10,255 nt of DNA from Muribaculaceae bacterium. Lineage in GTDB: Bacteria; Bacteroidota; Bacteroidia; Bacteroidales; Muribaculaceae. The position numbers were made by a program, and so were the translations under genes. The DNA lies in contig JAFYCU010000111.1 of the NCBI GenBank assembly GCA_017545095.1, forward strand, positions 1 through 10,255, read 5' to 3'. The notes below the pieces were generated by a model, which ran no database searches, was not told where the DNA came from, and was given only the letters and a program-made list of their open reading frames with translations. Position 1 is the first letter of the stretch. Each line of letters begins with the position of its first letter. Below, piece after piece: positions 1-5,242 of this stretch.

Positions 1-1
1 G

Positions 2-112
2 AAGTACTACAACGCCGCTGGTGTTGCTGCCGACAGCGCCTTCGAGGGCGTGAACATCGTCGTGACCAAGTACGCCGATGGCAGCCAGAGCGTTGTGAAG
101 GTTGTGAAGTAA
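2..112 (+). CDS. 3' end of a secreted protein with a type IX-like C-terminal sorting tail (partial)
   Basis: Only the last 36 codons are present; the gene runs in from the left edge and stops at TAA 110-112. The peptide begins KYYNAAGVAADSAFEGVNIV and ends in VVKVVK. The pattern of Tyr-Asn-x-x-Gly, then Gly-Val-Asn-Ile-Val, then a short turn and a Val/Lys-rich last strand matches the C-terminal beta-sandwich tails that direct Bacteroidetes proteins to the type IX secretion system. That assignment is from family knowledge. The cargo part of the protein lies outside the window, so its function is unknown. A terminator-like hairpin follows about 50 bases after the stop. Use of GTG/GTC/AAG codons resembles the other chromosomal genes here and not the AT-richer transposase downstream. 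Confidence 0.75.
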   Translation, partial: KYYNAAGVAADSAFEGVNIVVTKYADGSQSVVKVVK

Positions 113-132
113 TCACGGCTTCGACACACGCT

Positions 133-150
133 GGTTAGATTTATCTAACT
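133..150 (+). other. Small hairpin after the partial gene
   Basis: GTTAGA (134-139) pairs with TCTAAC (144-149) around a four-base loop, with a possible G-T closing pair outside. It lies 20 bases after the stop codon and just before the stronger GC-rich hairpin at 160-183. It may help transcript termination or stabilise the 3' end; there is no U-run directly after it. Confidence 0.4.
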
Positions 151-159
151 AAGACAAGG

Positions 160-190
160 CCTCCCTACCATATGGTGGGGAGGTTGTTAT
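160..190 (+). terminator. Terminator-like hairpin for the gene ending at 112
   Basis: CCTCCCTACCA (160-170) is complementary to TGGTGGGGAGG (173-183) over eleven positions with one T-G wobble. The plus strand then continues TTGTTAT, a weak U-rich tail. The position, about 50 bases after the stop, fits an intrinsic terminator. The dyad is nearly perfect, so it could also act on the other strand. Confidence 0.6.
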
Positions 191-207
191 ATATATGTGC
201 GCTGGGT

Positions 208-230
208 CTCCCTAAACCCCGTGGGGGTAC
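208..230. repeat. CCCTAAACCCC/GGGGG element, similar to the one at 8983-9013
   Basis: The segment CTCCCTAAACCCC followed by GTGGGGGTAC has the same plan as the element at 8983-9013: a C-run, TAAA, a second C-run, then a G-run. It can fold by pairing CCCC with GGGG. It directly abuts the first REP module at 229. Similarity is by eye and partial; the two may share only low-complexity composition. Confidence 0.4.
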
Positions 231-254
231 AGTACAGGTCATCGGATTGCCGAG

Positions 255-296
255 TCCTGTAGAACCGCACCATGGTGCGGCTTGTAACTTTTGCGT
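255..296 (+). repeat. REP copy 1 (GTAG on the plus strand)
   Basis: GTAG at 259-262 is followed after one A by the perfect 16-base palindrome CCGCACCATGGTGCGG (265-280), then CTTGTAACTTTTGCGT. Read on the other strand this is GTTACAAGCCGC, hairpin, CTACAGG, the same plan as the copies of opposite orientation. The inner stem is GCACC/GGTGC, different from every other array copy. Confidence 0.85.
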
Positions 297-303
297 CCGC
301 AAG

Positions 304-380
304 GTTGCCGCGATGCAGCACGTAGTTACAAGCCGCTGCGTGCAGCGGCTCTACAGATTGCCGGGATGCCGTTTGCGATG
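304..380 (-). repeat. REP copy 2 (GTAG on the minus strand)
   Basis: The hairpin AGCCGCTGCGTGCAGCGGCT (331-350) is self-complementary except at the two central bases and is followed directly by CTAC (351-354), that is GTAG on the minus strand. It is preceded by GTTGCCGCGATGCAG and GTTACA. The unit repeats 77 bases later as copy 3. Confidence 0.85.
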
Positions 381-452
381 GTTGCCGCGATGCAGAACAA
401 AGTTACAAGCCGCTGCGTGCAGCGGCTCTACAGGTTGCTGGATTGCCCGATG
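381..452 (-). repeat. REP copy 3 (GTAG on the minus strand)
   Basis: The hairpin at 408-427 is identical to that of copy 2, including the central GT, and CTAC follows at 428-431. The upstream block GTTGCCGCGATGCAGAAC (381-398) matches the other direct copies. The following linker is shorter than after copy 2. Confidence 0.85.
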
Positions 453-479
453 GTTGCCGCGATGCAGCACGAGGTTACA
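453..479 (-). repeat. Truncated REP left arm
   Basis: GTTGCCGCGATGCAGCACGA then GGTTACA matches the upstream block of the direct REPs, but the sequence switches at about 477-480 into the inverted REP module with no hairpin or CTAC. It marks the junction between the two modules. Confidence 0.7.
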
Positions 480-544
480 GTACAAGTCATTGGATTGCCG
501 TGTCCTGTAGAGCCGCATCATGATGCGGCTTGTAACTTTTGCGT
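477..544 (+). repeat. REP copy 4 (GTAG on the plus strand) with left flank
   Basis: GTAG (507-510) is followed directly by the perfect 20-base palindrome AGCCGCATCATGATGCGGCT (511-530) and then TGTAACTTTTGCGT. Over 68 bases it aligns with 229-296 with six differences. Two of these are paired changes in the stem (C to T and G to A), so the hairpin is kept. Confidence 0.85.
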
Positions 545-576
545 TATCAAATGTCGGTGTCTTTCACGTCGGCATA

Positions 577-651
577 GGCCGCGATGCAGAACGAAGTTAG
601 AAGCCGCTGCATGCAGCGGCTCTACAGATTGCCGGGATGCCGTTTTCGATG
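577..651 (-). repeat. REP copy 5 (GTAG on the minus strand)
   Basis: The hairpin AGCCGCTGCATGCAGCGGCT (602-621) is a perfect 20-base palindrome and CTAC follows at 622-625. It is preceded by CCGCGATGCAGAACGAAGTT and followed by the same linker as copy 2. One flank base differs (GTTAGA in place of GTTACA). Confidence 0.85.
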
Positions 652-712
652 GTTGCCGCGATGCAGAACGAAGTTACAAGCCGCTGCATGCAGCGGCTCT
701 ACAGGTTGCCGG
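652..712 (-). repeat. REP copy 6 (GTAG on the minus strand)
   Basis: The perfect palindrome at 679-698 is identical to that of copy 5 and is followed by CTAC (699-702) and AGGTTGCCGG. It starts 77 bases after copy 5. It is the REP nearest upstream of the transposase, and AT-rich unique sequence begins right after it. Confidence 0.85.
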
Positions 713-750
713 TATTGTGCATGATTTTATGTGTTTAAATGTATGATGGT

Positions 751-781
751 TTTGCAGGGTGATAATTATTATGTATTTTTG
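751..781 (+). promoter_or_regulatory. Consensus Bacteroidetes promoter for the RAYT
   Basis: TTTG (751-754) and TATTTTTG (774-781) are separated by exactly 19 bases. This matches the known Bacteroidetes primary sigma factor consensus, -33 TTTG and -7 TAnnTTTG. The transcript would start near 788, giving a leader of about a dozen bases before ATG 801. It lies between the last upstream REP and the gene, so the transposase should not depend on read-through from the left. Confidence 0.75.
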
Positions 782-800
782 TTGGTAAAAACGAATTGCT

Positions 801-1340
801 ATGAGTGAAGTTCTGTATAATGATTTGTATAGGATTGATACTGAGCGTGCTAACTGGATTGACTATAATAATGGCACATATTTCATCACGATTTGTTGCA
901 AAGGCATGGCGCACTTTTTTGGCCATATTGCAGATGGGGCGATGCATCATTCATCTATCGGCACATATGCTGTAGGTTGTATACGTGACATCCCATCGCA
1001 CTTCCCAGAATGCAAGGTGATAAATTTCGTTGTGATGCCTAATCATGTGCATATACTATTGAAGTTGGATGGAGTTGAACAGCAGTCGTCCGTGAGAAGT
1101 GGAATTGATGAATTCATGCAGGGTGTTTCGTTGCAGCGTGGGCGTTGTTCACTTATCGTAAGTCAGATGAAAGGAGCCATTACACGATATGCGCATGCCG
1201 AAGGGCTTGTTTTTGGGTGGCAGTCTCGATTTCATGATCGGTTTGTGCGTAATCATGATGAGCTGACGCGCATTTCAAATTACATCGACAATAATCCTGC
1301 CACATGGATAAATGATTGTTTCCATAATGATGACAAGTAG
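801..1340 (+). CDS. REP-associated tyrosine transposase (RAYT, Y1/HUH family)
   Basis: This 179-residue protein belongs to the Y1 transposase superfamily (IS200-like fold), single-strand DNA nucleases that join covalently to DNA through a tyrosine. The first beta strand YFITICCK is at residues 27-34. The HUH metal motif lies in VVMPNHVHILLKL with His82 and His84. The C-terminal part has the family signature FGWQSRFHDRFVRN (138-151) and ISNYIDNNP (158-166), where Tyr161 is the expected nucleophile. Length is normal for RAYTs and all key residues are present, so it is probably active. The GTAG-flanked hairpins on both sides point to a RAYT and not an IS200 transposase, whose element ends would lie close to the gene. 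The gene is visibly AT-richer than its neighbours, which suggests transfer. It has its own promoter (751-781). Confidence 0.9.
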   Translation: MSEVLYNDLYRIDTERANWIDYNNGTYFITICCKGMAHFFGHIADGAMHHSSIGTYAVGCIRDIPSHFPECKVINFVVMPNHVHILLKLDGVEQQSSVRSGIDEFMQGVSLQRGRCSLIVSQMKGAITRYAHAEGLVFGWQSRFHDRFVRNHDELTRISNYIDNNPATWINDCFHNDDK

Positions 1341-1349
1341 TGTGTTTTG

Positions 1350-1403
1350 TTTGCCGCGATGCAGAACGAAGTTACAAGCCGCTGCGTGCAGCGGCTTCTA
1401 CAG
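1350..1403 (-). repeat. REP copy 7, downstream flank of the RAYT
   Basis: TTGCCGCGATGCAGAACGAA then GTTACA precede the hairpin AGCCGCTGCGTGCAGCGGCT (1377-1396). CTAC follows at 1398-1401, with one extra T (1397) between hairpin and tetranucleotide. It begins 10 bases after the RAYT stop and has the same orientation as copy 6, so the gene is flanked by direct copies. Confidence 0.85.
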
Positions 1404-1426
1404 GAATTGATGTGCCCTTGTGGGGG

Positions 1427-1993
1427 TTATTCAGAGAAGGGTGGGCCGAAGAGGTTTAGTAGTTGCTCGAAGCGCTGGGATGTGTCGGGGCCGAATTTGG
1501 CGAGCGACTGGCGTGCTTTGGCGAGCGATTTCATGCGGTGGGTGTGCGACTTGCTGTAGAATTTGTCGGCAAAGCAGATCACTTTTTCTTCGAGCGAAAG
1601 GGGGAGCATGTCGCGCTGTGGCAGGTCGAGCTGCTGGCGGATGATATCGTTCAAGGAGATGCCCGACCCGGTGTGTCGCTCACACACCAGTGCATGTCGC
1701 GGCAGGCCGAGGCTGTCGAGCAGCTCGCGTCCCAGAATGCCGTGGCGGATGTAGGGCTGGTTGCCGTAGCAGCCAATGCCTGGCGCATTGGTGCGAAAGA
1801 CGGCGATGTCGTGGAGCATGGCGGCTTCCTCGACAAACTCGAGGTCGATGACTTCGCCGGGATGTGTGCTCATATATCGCCGTGCGAGCTTGATGGCTTG
1901 CTGTGCCACTTGCGAGCTGTGCGTCACCAGGATGGTGTGGTCGAGGTAGCCCGGTGTGTAGTACTGCGTGATGATGTCGTTGTAGTTGATCAC
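1427..1993 (-). CDS. HD-domain metal-dependent hydrolase, HDIG-type, GTG start
   Basis: The protein has 188 residues. His25, the His61-Asp62 pair in MLHDIAVF, His84 in YIRHGILG, His107 in CERHTGSG and Asp143 in CFADKFYSK are the metal-ligand pattern of HD phosphohydrolases; the usual HDIG reads HDIA here. From family knowledge, similar Bacteroidales proteins of about this length begin with a sequence like INYNDIITQYY. That fits the GTG at 1993-1991, where no ATG is available nearby. An ATG at 2278 in the same frame would add 95 Arg/His-rich residues that are ilvE read in the wrong frame, so I reject it. Substrate is unknown; nucleotides or phospho-compounds are typical. The gene follows ilvE with a strong terminator hairpin only 16 bases before its start, so it needs read-through or its own promoter. 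The stop faces REP copy 7. Confidence 0.8.
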   Translation of the reverse strand: MINYNDIITQYYTPGYLDHTILVTHSSQVAQQAIKLARRYMSTHPGEVIDLEFVEEAAMLHDIAVFRTNAPGIGCYGNQPYIRHGILGRELLDSLGLPRHALVCERHTGSGISLNDIIRQQLDLPQRDMLPLSLEEKVICFADKFYSKSHTHRMKSLAKARQSLAKFGPDTSQRFEQLLNLFGPPFSE

Positions 1994-2007
1994 AGCGTGT
2001 AAATTTG

Positions 2008-2064
2008 AAAAACCACGCAGATTGCGCTGCTCGCAGTGGGGTGGGTGCGCAATCTGCGTGGTTT
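2008..2064 (-). terminator. Strong intrinsic terminator after ilvE
   Basis: Read on the minus strand, AAACCACGCAGATTGCGC (2064-2047) pairs perfectly over 18 bases with its complement at 2027-2010 around a 19-base loop. The second arm runs into a U-tract (GGTTTTTC, down to 2008). It starts 28 bases after the ilvE stop. It ends just 16 bases before the GTG of the HD gene, which makes an attenuator role possible. Confidence 0.8.
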
Positions 2065-2091
2065 GGTTTGTTGTGTCTCGTGCCTTGTTGA

Positions 2092-3123
2092 TTAGAGGTC
2101 GATGATGGTGGTCCAGTTGTGCGTGTCTTCGATTTCGCCAAGCTGGATGCCTCGTAGCCTGTTGTAAAGCTCGGTGGTGACGGGGCCAGGGTTGCCGTCC
2201 TTGGAGATAACGTAGGTCTTGTTCATGGCCTCGTCGAAGATTTCGCCGATGGGCGTTGCCACAGCTGCGGTGCCGCACTCGGCAGCCTCCTGCACCTCGG
2301 CCAGCTCCTCAACGGGGATGGGTCGGCGTTCCACCTCCAGCCCCATGTCGGCGGCAATCTGCTGCAGACTCATGTTGGTGATAGAGGGCAGGATGGAGTC
2401 GCTTTTGGGGGTGATGTATTTGCCGTCTTTGATGGCGAAGAAGTTGGCGGGACCGCACTCATCGAGGTATTTTTTCTCTTTGGGGTCGAGGAACAGCGCT
2501 GCGCTGAAGCCGTTGGCCTTGGCCTTGGCTGTGGCTCCCATGCCGCATGCATAGTTTCCGCCCACTTTCCACTTGCCGGTGCCCAGCGGAGCAGCACGGT
2601 CGAACTCGCGGTAGATGGCCACCTTGGTGGGTTTGAAGCCGTCTTTGAAGTAGGGACCCACTGGCGTGGCGAAGATGATGAAGGTGTACTCATCGGCGGG
2701 GTTCACACCCACGCGTGGCGTGATGCCGATTTCGAGTGGGCGCAGGTATAACGAGCTGCCGCTGCCGTAGGGCGGGATGAACCGTGCGTTGAGCTGGACG
2801 ACCTTCTTGGCCATCTCGATGAAAAGCTCGGTGGGTATGGGTTGCATCTTGATACCGAGTGCGCTGGCCTGCATGCGCTTGGCGTTCTCGTCGATGCGGA
2901 ACAGTCGCACCTTGCCGTCTTTGCCCCTGAAGGCTTTCTGTCCCTCGAAAATCTCCTGTCCGTAGTGGAGGCAGCTGGCGGCCATGTGCAGTGTGATGTG
3001 CTCATCGCTGCATACCTCAATCTCGCCCCACTTGCCGTCGCGGTAGGTACAGCGGACGTTGTAATCAGTTTTCATGTAGGAGAACGAAAGGTTGCTCCAG
3101 TCAATTTTCTCATTCATTGCCAT
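2092..3123 (-). CDS. ilvE: Branched-chain amino acid aminotransferase
   Basis: This PLP enzyme of fold-type IV catalyses the last step of valine, leucine and isoleucine synthesis, or the first of their breakdown, by moving an amino group between glutamate and the 2-oxo acids in the cytosol. The 343-residue length fits the larger BCAT subfamily. Visible family motifs are HYGQEIFEGQKAFR (53-66), LYLRPLEIG (125-133), the lysine region GTGKWKVGGNYACG (181-194) with Lys186 as the expected Schiff-base lysine, LDECGPANFF (220-229) and the late ECGTAAVATPIG (282-293), which contacts the cofactor phosphate in relatives. Two in-frame ATGs lie at 3123 and 3117; I kept the first. It lies 55 bases after the small sorting-tail gene on the same strand with no clear terminator or promoter between them, so the two may share a transcript. 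A strong terminator follows. Confidence 0.95.
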   Translation of the reverse strand: MAMNEKIDWSNLSFSYMKTDYNVRCTYRDGKWGEIEVCSDEHITLHMAASCLHYGQEIFEGQKAFRGKDGKVRLFRIDENAKRMQASALGIKMQPIPTELFIEMAKKVVQLNARFIPPYGSGSSLYLRPLEIGITPRVGVNPADEYTFIIFATPVGPYFKDGFKPTKVAIYREFDRAAPLGTGKWKVGGNYACGMGATAKAKANGFSAALFLDPKEKKYLDECGPANFFAIKDGKYITPKSDSILPSITNMSLQQIAADMGLEVERRPIPVEELAEVQEAAECGTAAVATPIGEIFDEAMNKTYVISKDGNPGPVTTELYNRLRGIQLGEIEDTHNWTTIIDL

Positions 3124-3178
3124 AGTGTTGCAAATCAGGTTTTTTATAGGTTAGTTAATTAGTTGATGTCGGGTTGTG

Positions 3179-3508
3179 TTAGAGGGCAACTTTCTGTGTG
3201 AGGTTACCGATTTTAACGATGTAGATGCCGCGGGTGCCAATTCGTAGTTCCGAAGTGCCCGGGTTGAGCACGGCTTGCGACACGCTTTGCCCAAGAATGG
3301 TGAACACGCGCACGGTGATGCGTCGTGGCGTTTTGATGGTGATGACGCCAGCATTGCCGTAGATTTCGATGCCGTCGGTGAGCTTTGGGTCGGTGAGGCT
3401 GCGGCCGGTGACCTCGCGGTTGGTCTCGCGCCATGACAGCTGCGCGCTGGCCATGTTGCTCACAGCCAGTGCAATCATCGTCAGCAATATCATCACGGTT
3501 CTCTTCAT
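3179..3508 (-). CDS. Small exported protein: signal peptide plus a type IX-like sorting tail
   Basis: The protein has 109 residues. Residues 1-22 (MKRTVMILLTMIALAVSNMASA) form a typical Sec signal peptide, with cleavage likely around Ala22-Gln23. From about residue 46 to the end it resembles the type A sorting domain of the type IX secretion system: IEIYGNAGVITI, VRVFTILGQSV, then GTRGIYIVKIGNLTQKVAL. The usual large cargo is missing; only about 20 polar residues separate signal peptide and tail. It could be a stand-alone beta-sandwich surface protein, or a remnant of a larger protein. The in-frame signal peptide, the intact end and a good promoter upstream (3536-3567) argue that it is a real, expressed gene. 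ilvE follows on the same strand after 55 bases. Confidence 0.75.
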   Translation of the reverse strand: MKRTVMILLTMIALAVSNMASAQLSWRETNREVTGRSLTDPKLTDGIEIYGNAGVITIKTPRRITVRVFTILGQSVSQAVLNPGTSELRIGTRGIYIVKIGNLTQKVAL

Positions 3509-3535
3509 TGCTTCACAGGGTCGCTAATCACAAGC

Positions 3536-3567
3536 GCAAAGTTACCAAATAAAATTGATATGGGAAA
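3536..3567 (-). promoter_or_regulatory. Probable promoter for the small sorting-tail gene and ilvE
   Basis: On the minus strand TAACTTTGC (3544-3536) is a full match to the -7 TAnnTTTG element. TTTC (3567-3564), one base from TTTG, lies 19 bases upstream. Transcription would begin roughly 20 bases before ATG 3508. No other promoter of comparable quality is seen between here and ilvE. Confidence 0.6.
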
Positions 3568-3699
3568 GAAATTTCGCAAAAAGGTTTTGAGCAAGCGTGA
3601 AAATTCCGCATACAGGTGAGTTTCGCAAAGCGGTGCCTTGCGACCTGCTGACTGATTGTGCTTTGGTTGTCTTGGGTTTTGGTTCTTGTTTCGGTCATC

Positions 3700-3724
3700 A
3701 GCCGCACCGGGGGTGCAGCTCTAC
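3700..3724 (-). repeat. Solitary REP-like hairpin with GTAG, overlapping a stop codon
   Basis: AGCCGCACC (3700-3708), a GGG loop and GGTGCAGCT (3712-3720) are followed directly by CTAC (3721-3724), which is GTAG on the minus strand. The first arm is identical to the matching arm of REP copy 1. The one imperfect pair is a U-G wobble when read as minus-strand RNA. The flanking GTTACAA of the array copies is absent. The TAG stop of the upstream minus-strand gene is part of the GTAG. Confidence 0.5.
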
Positions 3725-4116
3725 TGTTCTTGTTTTTGCAGGGCTTCTTCGAGCAGTTGGGCTGCATCGGCCACGCACAGGTGGCACTCTCGCAGCACTT
3801 TTCCTGTGGCTATTCCCTTGAGCTGATGGCATTGTGTGGTGCCGTTGCGCTGCTCAAATCGTGTGATTACCTGCCGCATGGCGGCCAGTGCCTGCGGCAT
3901 GTGGTGGTAGTGCAATCCGAGCACGATGCCTGCTCCCACCAGGGCACCGCAGGTGCCTTGCATATTGCCCATGCCGGCAGCGAAGGCGGCAGCCACGGCC
4001 CGGCTCTGCTCGCTGTCGAGGCCGGTGAGCTCGGGATAGGAACATACGATGGCCTGCGCACAATTATAACGTCCGCTGAGTTTTTTCTCCACAGCTTCGT
4101 GTTGATGGGTTTCCAT
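3721..4116 (-). CDS. C_GCAxxG_C_C family protein (putative metal or redox cysteine protein)
   Basis: The 131-residue protein carries the spaced cysteines of the C_GCAxxG_C_C family: Cys19 in YNCAQAIV, Cys56 in GMGNMQGTCGALVGAG, Cys96 in TTQCHQLKG, and Cys111 and Cys114 in RECHLCVADAAQLLEE. Cys25 is additional. The family is usually described only as a probable redox or metal-binding protein; I do not know the substrate. There is no signal peptide or membrane segment, so it should be cytosolic. It starts 10 bases after the pseudouridine synthase stop and is probably the last gene of that operon. Its TAG stop overlaps the REP-like hairpin at 3700-3724, which may protect or end the transcript. 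Confidence 0.85.
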   Translation of the reverse strand: METHQHEAVEKKLSGRYNCAQAIVCSYPELTGLDSEQSRAVAAAFAAGMGNMQGTCGALVGAGIVLGLHYHHMPQALAAMRQVITRFEQRNGTTQCHQLKGIATGKVLRECHLCVADAAQLLEEALQKQEQ

Positions 4117-4126
4117 ATTGTGATAT

Positions 4127-5242
4127 TCAGTTGTTGTTGGGTAGCTGTTTCAGGTTGGCGGCGTAGTCGCGCCATTTGTCGATGAGCGCACTCATGTCGG
4201 CAGGCAGTGGGCTGTCGAAATGCATGGCTTTGCCCGTGACGGGGTGCACAAATCCCAGCGTCTTGGCATGTAGTGCCTGGCGCGGGCACAGCTTGAAGCA
4301 GTTGTGGATAAACTGGTTGTAGCTGGCCGTTTTGAATCCTCGCAACACTTGGTCGCCGCCGTAGCGTTCATCGTTGAATAGTGGATGGCCAATGTGCTGC
4401 ATGTGCACGCGGATTTGGTGTGTGCGTCCAGTTTCGAGCTGGCACTGCACCAGGGCCACATGGGCGAGGTTTTCGAGCGTGTGGTAGTGGGTAACGGCGT
4501 GCTTTCCCTGCTCGTCGGTGGTGATGCACATCTTGACGCGGTCGCGGGGGTCGCGGCCAATGTTGCCGGTGATGGTGCCATCGAGTGTTTTCATCTCGCC
4601 CCACACCACGGCCATGTATTGGCGTGTGGTGGTTTTGTTGAAGAACTGCGTGCCAAGCGAAGTCTTGGCGCGGGGTGTTTTGGCCACCACGAGCAGCCCC
4701 GACGTGTCTTTGTCGATGCGGTGCACGAGCCCCATGCGCGGGTCGGTGACGTCGTAGTCGGGGTTGTCCTTGAAATGCCAAGCGAGTGCGTTGACCAGTG
4801 TGCCGTCGAAATTGCCGTGCCCGGGATGCACGCACATGCCGGCGGGCTTGTTCACCACCATGAGGTCGTTGTCTTCATAAACGATGTCGAGGGGAATGTC
4901 TTGCGCCACGATTTCGTTCTCGTAGCGTGGCCTGTCCATCACCACGCTGATGATGTCGCCCGGATGCACACGGTAGTTGCTCTTGACGGGCTTTCCGTTC
5001 ACGCGAATGCAATCGGCCTCGGCGGCGTGTTGGATGCGGTTGCGCGAAGTGCCCTTGATGCGCTCAACGAGGTATTTGTCGATGCGAAGCAACACCTGTC
5101 CGCGTTCCACCTCATATCGGTAATGCTCCCACAGGTCACGCCCGTTCTCGGTGAAGTCGGGATCGGCAAAGTCGAGCTGTATGGGTGAGCCGCCGGTGGC
5201 GGGTAGCTCCTCGATGCCGTCGAAGAACTCGTTGACGGTCAT
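4127..5242 (-). CDS. rluD: RluA/RluD-family 23S rRNA pseudouridine synthase
   Basis: This enzyme converts uridines in large-subunit rRNA to pseudouridine. The 371 residues hold an N-terminal extension of about 50 residues, an S4 RNA-binding domain at about 52-100 (LRIDKYLVE... IRVNGKPVK... HPGDIISV), and the catalytic domain. The catalytic motif GLVHRIDKDTSGLLVVAK spans 171-188, with Asp177 as the expected catalytic aspartate. The later signature GRTHQIRVHMQHIGHPL (272-288) is intact. An S4 domain plus the RluD-type motif favours RluD over RluC, but the target uridines cannot be read from sequence. The start ATG (5242-5240) overlaps the TGA of the PASTA gene as ATGA, which indicates translational coupling. 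The C-terminus ends in an Asn-rich tail. The C_GCAxxG_C_C gene follows after 10 bases. Confidence 0.93.
   Translation of the reverse strand: MTVNEFFDGIEELPATGGSPIQLDFADPDFTENGRDLWEHYRYEVERGQVLLRIDKYLVERIKGTSRNRIQHAAEADCIRVNGKPVKSNYRVHPGDIISVVMDRPRYENEIVAQDIPLDIVYEDNDLMVVNKPAGMCVHPGHGNFDGTLVNALAWHFKDNPDYDVTDPRMGLVHRIDKDTSGLLVVAKTPRAKTSLGTQFFNKTTTRQYMAVVWGEMKTLDGTITGNIGRDPRDRVKMCITTDEQGKHAVTHYHTLENLAHVALVQCQLETGRTHQIRVHMQHIGHPLFNDERYGGDQVLRGFKTASYNQFIHNCFKLCPRQALHAKTLGFVHPVTGKAMHFDSPLPADMSALIDKWRDYAANLKQLPNNN

Larger units (their letters stand above)
229..712. repeat. REP array: duplicated three-REP module
   Basis: This otherwise gene-free stretch is built of two related modules. Module 1 (229 to about 440) holds one inverted REP then two direct REPs 77 bases apart. 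Module 2 (477-712) holds the same three in the same order, again with the two direct REPs 77 bases apart. The 68-base left parts (229-296 and 477-544) differ at six positions. The direct REPs share the linker attgccgggatgccgttt. A truncated REP left arm at 453-479 sits between the modules. Open reading frames that cross this region are repeats read through, not genes. The array ends about 40 bases before the RAYT promoter. Confidence 0.85.

Noticed and set aside
229..712. CRISPR array
   Set aside because: Repeats are palindromic, occur in both orientations, and are separated by related and not unique sequences; no cas genes nearby.
172..746. Two overlapping plus-strand reading frames (112 and 151 residues)
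   Set aside because: They are REP units read through in two frames: Cys/Arg-rich, internally repetitive, and with no family resemblance.
735..950. 71-residue minus-strand frame over the RAYT start
   Set aside because: Antisense to the promoter and first third of a well-supported gene; no recognisable features.
801..1340. IS200/IS605 insertion sequence
   Set aside because: Many dispersed GTAG hairpins rather than one pair of close element ends, no tnpB, and REP-type flanks fit a RAYT better.
1347..2002. Plus-strand frames opposite the HD gene
   Set aside because: Antisense shadows of a gene with clear HD motifs; the first also starts inside REP copy 7.
1994..2278. 95-residue N-terminal extension of the HD protein from ATG 2278
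   Set aside because: It overlaps ilvE in another frame, reads through the terminator hairpin, and is an Arg/His-rich out-of-frame sequence.
4385..5188. 267-residue plus-strand frame opposite rluD
   Set aside because: Antisense shadow caused by GC-biased codons; rluD motifs are complete on the other strand.
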